From the NCBI GenBank assembly GCA_016934135.1, contig JAFGTK010000200.1, forward strand, positions 1 through 5,529: a stretch of DNA of 5,529 nt. The letters run 5' to 3'. A program made the translations under genes and the position numbers. The notes under the pieces are model-generated. The model made no database searches, had not been told where the DNA came from, and was given only the letters and a program-made list of their open reading frames with translations. The DNA is from Deltaproteobacteria bacterium. GTDB taxonomy: Bacteria; Desulfobacterota; Desulfomonilia; UBA1062. This document shows positions 1 to 5,529 of the stretch, one piece after another (position 1 is the stretch's first letter; the number at the start of each line of letters is the position of its first letter).

Positions 1-978
1 AAGCTGAAATTTGCGGATAGTACGGGAACGCGTGTATTGATCCTCGGTGACGGGGAGAATGCAAAGTTTCTGTTCCAGCAGATGCGTTCCGGCGGATATC
101 CGGTAATCTTTGAAGGATATATCGGGAGAAACAACTGGGATCTTCCTTCAAAATGTCTGGGTGATGTAACGGAACTGTATACAATTACCAAGGATATCGA
201 CCCCGACATACTGGTTGTTGCACCAGACGGATGGAGGGGGACACTGCCCATTGATGATCTTCTGCACATAAAACTCGCATCATGCGATGTAATAGATGCC
301 CCTACCTTTTATGAGAATGTAACAGGAAGAATACTGGTGGAGGAGATTCGTCCCAGTTCCATCATCTTTACCCGCGGTTTTTTGAGTTCGCCGTTTCAGG
401 ATGTGATAAAGCGGGGGTTCGATATCTTTTTTGCCCTTATCGGTCTGATATTGTCTTCGCCGATCATGCTCTTGACTGCAATTGTCATTCGACTGGAATC
501 ACCGGGGCCCATATTCTATCTCCAGCACAGGGTAGGAAAAGACGGCAAAGACTTCAAGGTGATCAAATTCAGGTCAATGAGGCAGGATGCCGAGAAGGCA
601 GGCCCTCAATGGGCCAGTGAAAATGATCCCCGCGTCACCCGTGTGGGCAGGATTATTCGGAAACTTCGCATCGATGAACTTCCACAGTTTATCAATGTTA
701 TCAAAAACGATATGAGTTTTGTAGGTCCGAGGCCGGAGAGAAGATTTTTTGTGGACCAGCTTGAAAAGGTGATCCCGTTTTATGCCCTGAGAATGCATGC
801 AAAACCGGGAATAACAGGCTGGGCGCAAATCAACTATCCCTACGGCGATACTATTGAAGACGCAAAAGAGAAGCTCAAATATGAGCTTTACTATATGAAA
901 CACCGGTCTTTATGGCTTGATCTCGTGATCATATTCCAGACCATCAAGGTTACTGTCAAGGCAAGAGGAGCTCAATGA
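1..978 (+). CDS. Exopolysaccharide sugar transferase, EpsB/XrtA-associated type, 5' truncated
   Basis: This is the C-terminal part of a polyprenyl-phosphate glycosyl-1-phosphate transferase, an inner-membrane enzyme that loads the first sugar phosphate onto undecaprenyl phosphate. The frame is open to base 1, so the TTG at 37 is not the true start and the N-terminal membrane helices lie off the window. Visible first is a Rossmann-like domain (RVLILGDGEN near bases 31-60). A KRGFDI entry motif and one hydrophobic segment follow (about 409-489). The catalytic bacterial sugar transferase domain comes next: SPGPIFYLQHRVG, KFRSM, the Asp-Glu dyad in RIDELPQF (bases 673-678), FVGPRPERR and GITGWAQINYPYG. 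The NYPYG..IEDAKEKLKYELYYMK block and the ARGAQ end resemble, from memory, the transferases found with exosortase (PEP-CTERM/EpsH) loci. The C-terminus looks complete. The sugar specificity cannot be read from the sequence, and no other polysaccharide gene is in view. Confidence 0.93.
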   Translation, partial: KLKFADSTGTRVLILGDGENAKFLFQQMRSGGYPVIFEGYIGRNNWDLPSKCLGDVTELYTITKDIDPDILVVAPDGWRGTLPIDDLLHIKLASCDVIDAPTFYENVTGRILVEEIRPSSIIFTRGFLSSPFQDVIKRGFDIFFALIGLILSSPIMLLTAIVIRLESPGPIFYLQHRVGKDGKDFKVIKFRSMRQDAEKAGPQWASENDPRVTRVGRIIRKLRIDELPQFINVIKNDMSFVGPRPERRFFVDQLEKVIPFYALRMHAKPGITGWAQINYPYGDTIEDAKEKLKYELYYMKHRSLWLDLVIIFQTIKVTVKARGAQ

Positions 979-1046
979 TGGACAGGCACTGGAAAAGTGA
1001 AGTGCCGGAATACTGTGGAAACCGAACAAACTCACCTAAAATGTAA
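975..1046 (+). other. 23-codon stub ORF coupled to the sugar transferase stop
   Basis: The transferase stop TGA (976-978) overlaps an ATG at 975 (ATGA), and a second in-frame ATG follows at 978. An AGGAG at 966-970 sits 4 and 7 bases upstream of these two ATGs. This is the usual layout of a translationally coupled downstream gene, but the frame ends at TAA 1044-1046 after 23 codons (MMDRHWKSEV... to ...SPKM). The peptide matches no family I recognise. It may be the remnant of the next gene of the polysaccharide operon, a leader-like peptide, or chance. Coding status is unproven. Confidence 0.25.
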
Positions 1047-1051
1047 GGCCT

Positions 1052-1084
1052 GTTCCCTGAACGGACCGATGGGGCATCGGCCCC
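1052..1084. repeat. Cluster of short inverted repeats (REP-like hairpins)
   Basis: Three small palindromes lie close together in the gap between the convergent genes. They are GTTC-CCT-GAAC (1052-1062), CCGATG-GGG-CATCGG (1066-1080) and an overlapping, mutually exclusive GGGGC-ATCG-GCCCC (1071-1084). TACA follows directly, so the minus strand reads TGTAGGGGCCGATGCCCC. I recall such GTAGGGGC-type palindromes as dispersed intergenic repeats in many bacterial genomes. No T-tract follows on either strand, so this is not a canonical Rho-independent terminator, although it could still slow convergent transcription. Confidence 0.45.
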
Positions 1085-1135
1085 TACACATTGTTACTTT
1101 TACCCATGTACTGACCTATTCATTGTCCGCTTTTC

Positions 1136-1170
1136 AACTTAAAACCTTAAACCTCATACCCTGTACCTTT
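1136..1170. repeat. Degenerate 7-bp tandem repeat, about five units
   Basis: Read in sevens from 1136, the sequence is AACTTAA, AACCTTA, AACCTCA, TACCCTG, TACCTTT. The approximate consensus is (A/T)ACCTTA. It ends five bases before the map stop codon. A looser TAC/ACC rhythm with spacings of 6-8 continues leftward to about 1095. It resembles decayed short tandem repeats common in intergenic DNA. No function is apparent. Confidence 0.4.
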
Positions 1171-1174
1171 GTTA

Positions 1175-1921
1175 TTACAGTGCACTGAGTATTACCGGAC
1201 CGTCCCTGGTAATAGCTATAGTATCTTCAAAATGGGCTGAAAGCGAGCCGTCGGAACTGACAGCTGTCCATCCGTCGGCAAGAATCACAACCCTCCACGA
1301 GCCCTGATTTACCATGGGCTCTATGGCAAAGGTCATTCCTTCTTCAAGAACAGGGCCATTACCCTTTTTGCCGAAGTTTGGTATCTGCGGGTCTTCATGA
1401 AGGCCTTTTCCGATTCCGTGACCCACAAAATCCCTCACAACATTAAACCCTTGTGATTCTACAACCTGCTGGATTGCGCATGAGATGTCCGAGAGCCGGT
1501 TGCCCGGATATGCCTGACTTATGCCTGCTGCCAGGGCCTTTTCAGTGGTATCCATCAGTCTCAGGGCCTGCTTTGATACGATGCCGACGGTAAAGGTTCT
1601 GGCTGCATCAGAGTAGAAACCTTCAAACAGGGCTCCCACGTCGATACTTACAATATCGCCTGAACACAATCTTCTCGTGCCGGGAATGCCATGTACCACC
1701 TCTTCGTTAACCGAGGTGCACAGCGTTGAGGGGAATCCCCGGTATCCCTTGAATGCAGGCACGGCATTGTGAGAGCGGATGAAGAGTTCTGCCTCGCTGT
1801 CGAGTTCCGCTGTTGTAATGCCCGGCTGAACCATAGGCCTTAAGTGCTCGAAAAGGTGTGCCAGTATGCGGTTGGCTTCTCGCATCCTGTCAATCTCGTT
1901 GTTGTTCTTTAAAATGATCAT
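1175..1921 (-). CDS. map: Methionine aminopeptidase, type I
   Basis: This is a cytosolic metallopeptidase that removes the initiator methionine from nascent proteins when the second residue is small. Its 248 residues are the normal length for a bare type I (Ia) enzyme, with no N-terminal zinc-finger extension. All five metal ligands of the pita-bread fold are visible: D94 (SIDVG), D105 (YSDAARTF), H168 (GHGIGKGLHEDP), E201 (FAIEPMV) and E232 (AHFEDT). The substrate-site H77 (VVHGIPG) and H175 are also present. The ATG at 1921 lies in a 4-base ATGA overlap with the hisG stop, and a weak AAAAGG lies about 10 bases upstream of it, so translation is probably coupled to hisG. It is the last gene of the unit and faces the sugar transferase tail to tail. 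Bacterial map usually sits with ribosomal-protein, secY or adk genes, so its place behind his genes is uncommon. Confidence 0.97.
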   Translation of the reverse strand: MIILKNNNEIDRMREANRILAHLFEHLRPMVQPGITTAELDSEAELFIRSHNAVPAFKGYRGFPSTLCTSVNEEVVHGIPGTRRLCSGDIVSIDVGALFEGFYSDAARTFTVGIVSKQALRLMDTTEKALAAGISQAYPGNRLSDISCAIQQVVESQGFNVVRDFVGHGIGKGLHEDPQIPNFGKKGNGPVLEEGMTFAIEPMVNQGSWRVVILADGWTAVSSDGSLSAHFEDTIAITRDGPVILSAL

Positions 1922-2796
1922 CCATCCAATACCTTTTTAAGGGGATATTCGATTATACCTCTGGCCCCGGCCTTGAGAAGTTCCGGTATGAGGGTTCTTG
2001 ACTGGGATTCATGGATGATGATCTCAAGTGAATACCAGTTTGCGTCGTGAAGGGGCGAGACGGTTGGAGAAGTGATAGCGGGCAGCATCTTGATAATGGC
2101 TTCAAGCTTGTCTTTTGGTGCATTCATCTTGAGACCTGCCATGCCTGTGGCCTGCAGTGCAGACTTGAGCATCATGGAGATCTGATTGATCTTTTCCCGT
2201 TTCTGGCTGTTGGCCCACGATGACTTGTTTGCAATGAGTTTTGTGTTCGTGACGAGCATTTCTTCTATAATCTTCAGGTTATGTGCCTTGATTGTGGATC
2301 CTGTTTCGGTCACCTCAACAATGGCATCGGCCAGACCGTCCACTACCTTGGCCTCTGTTGCTCCCCATGAGAACTCAACATCGACTGTAATATTTCTTTC
2401 CCTGAAATAGTTCCGTGTGAAATTTACCAGTTCAGTGGCTATCTTCTTGCCCTCGAGATCCTTGAGAGATTTTATGTCGGACCTTTCATCGACCGCCAGT
2501 ACCCACTTCGCAGGCCTGTATGTCGCCTTTGAGTAGATAAGGTCTGCAACCTCAACCACATCCGAATTGTTTTCAAGGATCCAGTCTTTGCCGGTCAGGG
2601 CAATATCGAACAGCCCGGACTCGACATAACGGGATATCTCCTGCGCACGAACCAGCGCACAGTCAATGTCCGGGTCATCTATTGACGGGAAATAGCTTCT
2701 CGACGATGTCCTTATGCTCCACCCTGCATCCTTGAAAAGATCGATGGTCGAGCCCTGAAGGCTTCCTTTTGGAATGGCAAGACGTATCAGACTCAT
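1918..2796 (-). CDS. hisG: ATP phosphoribosyltransferase, long form
   Basis: HisG condenses ATP with PRPP to give phosphoribosyl-ATP, the first and controlled step of histidine synthesis, in the cytosol. The 292 residues fit the long, self-regulated form. The catalytic periplasmic-binding-protein-like lobes run from RLAIPKGSL (residues 5-13) to about 210. The PRPP-binding loop is DAIVEVTETGST (157-168). The C-terminal ACT-like regulatory domain follows at about 218-288 (GLKMNAPKDKLEAI, ITSPTVSPL, AGARGIIEYPLKKV) and in this family binds histidine for feedback inhibition. Because this domain is present, no HisZ partner should be needed. The start codon overlaps the hisI stop by four bases (ATGA, 2793-2796). 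A GAGG about 10 bases upstream, inside hisI, could serve as ribosome-binding site. The stop overlaps the map start in the same way. Confidence 0.97.
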   Translation of the reverse strand: MSLIRLAIPKGSLQGSTIDLFKDAGWSIRTSSRSYFPSIDDPDIDCALVRAQEISRYVESGLFDIALTGKDWILENNSDVVEVADLIYSKATYRPAKWVLAVDERSDIKSLKDLEGKKIATELVNFTRNYFRERNITVDVEFSWGATEAKVVDGLADAIVEVTETGSTIKAHNLKIIEEMLVTNTKLIANKSSWANSQKREKINQISMMLKSALQATGMAGLKMNAPKDKLEAIIKMLPAITSPTVSPLHDANWYSLEIIIHESQSRTLIPELLKAGARGIIEYPLKKVLDG

Positions 2797-3173
2797 GACT
2801 TATACACCTCTTTCGGATCGAATACCTTCAGACCGTCTTCTATGACCCGGCCATCTTCTATCTTTTTGAAAAAACATGATCTGTACCCCATATGACATGC
2901 AGCACCGCCTATCTGTTCCACTTTCAGAACAAGCGTATCATTGTCACAGTCGATCCTGATCTCTTTGACCACCTGGACATTGCCGGATTCTTCGCCCTTT
3001 CTCCACAGTTTATTCCTGGACCGGCTGTAATAACAGGCCCTGCCGGTACGAAGTGTCTCATCGAAAGACTCTTCATTCATATACGCAAGCATGAGGATCT
3101 CTCCTGTTTTTGCGTCCTGTGCAATGGCCGGTACCAGCCCTCCCTGTTTTTTAAAATCAAGCAAACCTTTCAT
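2793..3173 (-). CDS. hisI: Phosphoribosyl-AMP cyclohydrolase (monofunctional)
   Basis: HisI opens the purine ring of phosphoribosyl-AMP in the third step of histidine synthesis and is a cytosolic Zn/Mg enzyme. Numbering from the upstream ATG at 3179, the substrate loop is YYSRSRNKLWRKGEESG (50-66). The metal motif is DCDND (77-81), with D77, D79 and D81 for Mg and C78. C95 (ACHMG) and C102 (SCFF) complete the zinc site. The protein ends soon after this domain, so no HisE pyrophosphatase is fused and hisE must lie elsewhere. Two in-frame ATGs exist. AGGAGG at 3180-3185 directly touches the ATG at 3179 but stands six bases from the ATG at 3173. I therefore choose 3173, giving 126 residues starting MKGLLDF; the alternative adds Met-Ile. 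The stop overlaps hisG by four bases. Confidence 0.95.
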   Translation of the reverse strand: MKGLLDFKKQGGLVPAIAQDAKTGEILMLAYMNEESFDETLRTGRACYYSRSRNKLWRKGEESGNVQVVKEIRIDCDNDTLVLKVEQIGGAACHMGYRSCFFKKIEDGRVIEDGLKVFDPKEVYKS

Positions 3174-3179
3174 TATCAT

Positions 3180-3185
3180 CCTCCT
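3180..3185 (-). promoter_or_regulatory. Shine-Dalgarno AGGAGG that decides the hisI start
   Basis: The minus strand reads AGGAGG immediately followed by ATG ATA ATG. Spacing is 0 to the first ATG and 6 to the second. A gap of about 5-9 bases is needed for initiation, so the site supports the second ATG (3173). Confidence 0.75.
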
Positions 3186-3196
3186 GGATGCTAGGG

Positions 3197-3225
3197 GCTT
3201 AACAATTTTTCTCCGGTGGTGTCAA
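3197..3225 (-). promoter_or_regulatory. Possible promoter for hisI-hisG-map
   Basis: In the 92-bp gap between lpdA and hisI the minus strand carries a perfect -35 hexamer TTGACA (3225-3220). Seventeen bases later comes TTAAGC (3202-3197), which is a poor -10. Spacing is ideal but the -10 is weak. An activator-dependent promoter or a chance match are both possible. I see no clear terminator in this gap, so read-through from lpdA also remains possible. Confidence 0.3.
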
Positions 3226-3271
3226 GCAGCCATCTTGAGGTTTGTACAAAAATACACTTGCTGAGAAGATC

Positions 3272-4618
3272 TTATGGTTTATGAACACTTAAGCCCATCA
3301 CGTCTTCCGCTGCCTCTTTCAGTAGTTCCGACAATGTTGGGTGCGGGTGATACAGGCGCAGGAAGTCTTCTGCCGTGAGTTCACGTTCGATTGCAAGAGA
3401 TGCTGTGCTGATAAGTTCTGTTGCATGAGGTCCGACAATGGTAACACGCTCAATCTTCCCGAGAGCAGAACAGACAACATGGGCAAAACCGTCGTTTGCC
3501 TCCATAGTCCTTGCCCTGCCCAGTGCAGAGACCGGGAACATGCCGTGTTTGATATCTGCACGATCAAGCTCATCAAGGCTTTTCCCAACTGAGGCGATCT
3601 CCGGATTGGTAAAGATGATCGACGGAATATTGCGGTAGCTTATCTTCCGGTTGCCGCCGGTGATGTGATCGACAGCGATCTCAGCCTCTTTGCTTGCCAC
3701 ATAGGCGTACATATATTCCCCTGTAACATCGCCTATCGCATACACACAGCTCATGGAGGTCTGCATGAAATGGTCTGTCTGTATGCCCCCTGAACTGTTT
3801 AAGCTGACAGCTGATGATTTAATCCCGAGTGGTATAACAGGCGCTCTTCCGATGCACAGGAGTATCTTTTCACTGACAAGCGCTTCATTGCCCTCAGATG
3901 ATTCAACAGTTATGCGATACGGACCCTCGCCTTGAATATCAGTGACCCTGGATGATGTGTATATCTTTATGGTACGGGAGTTCCTTTTCAGGAAGTCAGA
4001 CACGTCAGGGTCTTCAAAGGGGAGGATCCTCTCCATTGCTTCGACGACAGTCACCTTTGTGCCAAGCGTACTGAAGATATGGGCCATTTCCATGCCGATT
4101 ACACCTCCTCCGACAATGGTGAGGGAATCGGGAAGTTCTGTAATATCGAAAAGCATATCACTGGTCCACATGCCGGGGACGTCAAAGAGTGCAGGAATTT
4201 TAGGCCTTGATCCGGATGCAATGATAATGTTCCGGCTCGGCAGGAATTGATCACCCACTTTTACCTTTCCCTGACCTGAAAACTCCGCTGTATCGGGAAA
4301 GATGTCTACATCGGCACTGCCGAGAAGATGCTCAATGCCTTTTACCAGGCGGGAAACGATCCTTGTTTTTCTCTTGTTCAAAGAAGCAAGCGTCAGTACC
4401 GGCTTGTCTGCAACGATACCGAATCGTGAAGCAGTCTTGATCCTGCTGTAAAGGTTAATACTTTCTATATAAGTTTTTGTGGGTATGCATCCGGTGTTTG
4501 TACATGTCCCGCCAAGGCTTGATCCTTCGGCAATACCTACACGAAGCCCCTTTTTTGAAGCAAGCAGTGCAGCGGTATACCCTCCAGGCCCTGCACCTAT
4601 GACGAACAGGTCATACAT
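3272..4618 (-). CDS. lpdA: Dihydrolipoamide dehydrogenase (E3)
   Basis: This is an FAD flavoprotein that reoxidises dihydrolipoyl groups and passes electrons to NAD+. It is the E3 of pyruvate/2-oxoglutarate-type dehydrogenases and of the glycine cleavage system. The order is: FAD-binding GAGPGG (8-13), redox disulfide GGTCTNTGCIPTK with C39 and C44, NAD-binding GGGVIGME (170-177), CIGRAP (255-260), second FAD motif AIGDVTG (294-300), and the dimerisation domain with FTNPEIASVG (336-345) and HPTLSE with the catalytic dyad H426-E431. All active-site elements are intact. At 448 residues it is slightly short for the family (about 460-475). The ATG at 4618 has AAAGGA five bases upstream. No E1, E2 or gcv gene is adjacent, so its partner complex is unknown. 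A related disulfide oxidoreductase is the main alternative, but the His-Glu dyad favours a true disulfide-reductase chemistry. Confidence 0.9.
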   Translation of the reverse strand: MYDLFVIGAGPGGYTAALLASKKGLRVGIAEGSSLGGTCTNTGCIPTKTYIESINLYSRIKTASRFGIVADKPVLTLASLNKRKTRIVSRLVKGIEHLLGSADVDIFPDTAEFSGQGKVKVGDQFLPSRNIIIASGSRPKIPALFDVPGMWTSDMLFDITELPDSLTIVGGGVIGMEMAHIFSTLGTKVTVVEAMERILPFEDPDVSDFLKRNSRTIKIYTSSRVTDIQGEGPYRITVESSEGNEALVSEKILLCIGRAPVIPLGIKSSAVSLNSSGGIQTDHFMQTSMSCVYAIGDVTGEYMYAYVASKEAEIAVDHITGGNRKISYRNIPSIIFTNPEIASVGKSLDELDRADIKHGMFPVSALGRARTMEANDGFAHVVCSALGKIERVTIVGPHATELISTASLAIERELTAEDFLRLYHPHPTLSELLKEAAEDVMGLSVHKP

Positions 4619-4688
4619 GATTATCCTTTCAATCAGAAGATTCCCTACAACTCACTGTGGGGATACATTTAGCTTGCTGCGAGGTACT

Positions 4689-4991
4689 TCATTTCTTTTC
4701 TTTCTTGTTTGGTATAGGATAATATCTGTCAACATAATTATGCTTGAATGCACCAAGGGCCTCTCTGTGTATCATCAACATTTCCCTTCTGTTCAGGGCC
4801 TTTTTCCGGAGGGAATTAAAGGAATCAACCATGGCATTGTATTTATTGATATCGCTTATGGATTCCAGTTCTTCTTCAATCTTATGCAACTCATCGAGCA
4901 CATCTTCCAGTTTATCCCCGGTATGTCCCAAGGCCTTTGCCATTTCCTCGATGATCTCTTGCTGGGTTTTATCAACACTGTCTTTACCCAT
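4689..4991 (-). CDS. Small coiled-coil protein of unknown function
   Basis: This 100-residue protein matches no family I recognise. It is highly charged, has no signal peptide or membrane segment, and should be cytosolic. Residues about 8-48 are rich in Glu, Lys and Leu with heptad-like spacing (EIIEEMAKAL, KLEDVLDELHKIEEEL), so they probably form a helix or coiled coil. A second helical stretch runs about 52-82. The tail is aromatic, proline-containing and then lysine-rich (YVDRYYPIPNKKEKK). It is credible as a real gene: GAGGA stands five bases before the ATG, the composition is protein-like, and the opposite-strand frames give Ser/Leu-rich shadows. It precedes lpdA by 70 bp on the same strand and is divergent from pfk. 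It has only one proline-containing stretch and no cysteine, so a metal-binding role is unlikely. Confidence 0.7.
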   Translation of the reverse strand: MGKDSVDKTQQEIIEEMAKALGHTGDKLEDVLDELHKIEEELESISDINKYNAMVDSFNSLRKKALNRREMLMIHREALGAFKHNYVDRYYPIPNKKEKK

Positions 4992-5030
4992 AAAAATCCT
5001 CTATAGCATATAAGGTAGGGGTATGAAAGA

Positions 5031-5058
5031 TCTATAAGGAACGGATATATGTAAACAA
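5031..5058 (-). promoter_or_regulatory. Possible promoter for the small gene (and perhaps lpdA)
   Basis: The minus strand has TTGTTT (5058-5053) and, 16 bases later, TATAGA (5036-5031), about 40 bases before the ATG at 4991. Both hexamers are imperfect and the region is AT-rich, so this is only a candidate. Confidence 0.22.
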
Positions 5059-5154
5059 AGCTCAGGAGTTCCTCGCATATCCTTATGATAAATATCGGAT
5101 ATTGAATAAACTATGCATTGTGCAGATAAAGATAAGTGAGGTAAAATCCGATAT
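5042..5154. promoter_or_regulatory. Repeated CGGATAT motifs and palindrome, operator-like
   Basis: The 188-bp divergent region holds a 13-base palindrome AATATC-G-GATATT (5091-5103). CGGATAT occurs directly at 5042-5048 and 5096-5102. ATATCGGAT (5092-5100) recurs inverted as ATCCGATAT (5146-5154). A further ATATCC lies at 5077-5082. The direct copies are 54 bp apart and the inverted pair is also offset by 54 bp, close to five helical turns. The last copy lies just beyond the likely -10 of pfk. The pattern suits binding of a dimeric regulator to both promoters, but AT-rich chance repetition is not excluded. Confidence 0.35.
5118..5147 (+). promoter_or_regulatory. Possible pfk promoter
   Basis: TAAAAT (5142-5147) differs from the consensus -10 at one base. 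TTGTGC (5118-5123) lies 18 bases upstream as a weak -35. The implied leader is about 25 bases long. An alternative pair is TTGAAT (5102-5107) with GATAAA (5125-5130) at 17 bases, which overlaps the palindrome. Neither can be preferred with confidence. Confidence 0.28.
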
Positions 5155-5179
5155 ACCAACATAAGTGGGGGCCTTTTTG

Positions 5180-5529
5180 ATGAATGAAGTATTTATTGGG
5201 AAAGACATAGATACTCAGATAAGTTGTCTTGGCAATCCCGGGATATATTCACCGGTAAAATCGACCAAGATATTTATCGATGATACCGAGAAGGTTCTGA
5301 TCGATACTACGCTGAAATCTATTCTGGAGTATTCAAAAAAGAAAAAGGACCTGCCGTATTTTGAGCGTGCAGGGGCGAGAAGAAAGATATTCTTTGATCC
5401 TTCGAAGACCAAATGCGGCGTGGTTACCTGCGGAGGGCTTTGTCCTGGTGTTAATGATGTAATACGTAATATCGTACTCGAACTGCACTATATGTATGGT
5501 GTGGAAAACATTTACGGCATACCGTATGG
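5180..5529 (+). CDS. 6-phosphofructokinase, plant/TP0108-type, 3' truncated
   Basis: Only the first 116 codons are in the window, and the frame stays open to the right edge. PFK phosphorylates fructose-6-phosphate at C1, the committing step of glycolysis, in the cytosol. The diagnostic block is FERAGARRKIFFDPSK (61-76) followed by CGVVTCGGLCPGVNDVIRNIV (79-99) and YGVENIYGIPY (106-116). The glycine-rich GGLCPGVN (85-92) is the phosphoryl-donor loop, and the Leu-Cys version and the long N-terminal extension of about 80 residues mark the plant/spirochaete branch rather than the short E. coli PfkA type. The residues that separate ATP from pyrophosphate use lie beyond the window, so the donor is not settled here. 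The ATG at 5180 has GGGGG (5167-5171) eight bases upstream. The gene is divergent from the small coiled-coil gene. Confidence 0.9.
   Translation, partial: MNEVFIGKDIDTQISCLGNPGIYSPVKSTKIFIDDTEKVLIDTTLKSILEYSKKKKDLPYFERAGARRKIFFDPSKTKCGVVTCGGLCPGVNDVIRNIVLELHYMYGVENIYGIPY

Noticed and set aside
37..39. TTG as the start of the sugar transferase
   Set aside because: The frame continues open to base 1 with residues that belong to the nucleotide-binding-like domain, so the gene is cut by the window edge.
574..903. 109-codon minus-strand frame inside the sugar transferase
   Set aside because: It lies antisense to the conserved catalytic domain, whose motifs explain the codon pattern fully.
1066..1084. 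Rho-independent terminator between the convergent genes
   Set aside because: The stems are GC-rich but no run of T follows on either strand.
997..1188. 63-codon plus-strand frame after the sugar transferase
   Set aside because: It runs through the hairpins and heptad repeat and into the map 3' end, has no ribosome-binding site and has an unprotein-like composition.
3226..3271. Terminator after lpdA
   Set aside because: Only 4-bp stems (TGTA/TACA, CAAG/CTTG) are present, and they lack a proper U-tract.
4479..5006. 175-codon plus-strand frame opposite lpdA 5' end and the small gene
   Set aside because: It is antisense to the FAD and disulfide motifs of lpdA, crosses the intergenic gap, and is rich in Phe/Ser/Leu as shadows usually are.
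4744..5013. 89-codon plus-strand frame opposite the coiled-coil gene
   Set aside because: It is a poly-Ser/Leu shadow of a Glu/Lys-rich gene. The minus-strand gene has the better ribosome-binding site.
5215..5412. 65-codon minus-strand frame inside pfk
   Set aside because: It is antisense to the conserved PFK N-terminal region.

Overview
This is a housekeeping stretch of a bacterial chromosome: five complete genes and two genes cut by the window edges. I see no mobile element, CRISPR array, tRNA or rRNA. The mix suggests a Gram-negative bacterium of the Desulfobacterota (Deltaproteobacteria) or Nitrospirota type. It combines an exosortase/EpsH-associated sugar transferase, a long-form HisG, a HisI not fused to HisE, and a plant/spirochaete-type phosphofructokinase. 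That placement is an inference from gene content, not a measured affiliation.

Layout. Bases 1-978 (+) hold the C-terminal part of a polyprenyl-phosphate sugar transferase, which starts exopolysaccharide repeat-unit assembly. Its beginning lies off the left edge. Bases 979-1174 separate it from a convergent gene. They hold a 23-codon stub coupled to the transferase stop, a cluster of small hairpins and a decayed 7-bp repeat. Bases 1175-4991 carry five minus-strand genes. Read in transcription order they are: a 100-residue coiled-coil protein of unknown function, dihydrolipoamide dehydrogenase (lpdA), hisI, hisG and map. The last three are joined by two ATGA overlaps and are clearly one translationally coupled unit. 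lpdA and the small gene lie upstream with gaps of about 92 and 70 bp and may or may not share the transcript. Bases 4992-5179 are a divergent promoter region with several copies of a CGGATAT-type motif. From 5180 (+) a phosphofructokinase begins and runs off the right edge.

How the genes relate. HisG catalyses step 1 and HisI step 3 of histidine synthesis. Map removes the initiator methionine from new proteins, and its coupling to his genes is a matter of operon arrangement, not pathway. LpdA is the E3 flavoprotein of 2-oxoacid dehydrogenase and glycine-cleavage complexes, but no partner subunit is visible here. PFK commits fructose-6-phosphate to glycolysis. No novel multi-gene system is evident. 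The points most worth following are the operator-like repeats before pfk, the stub after the sugar transferase, the his-map coupling and the uncharacterised small gene.
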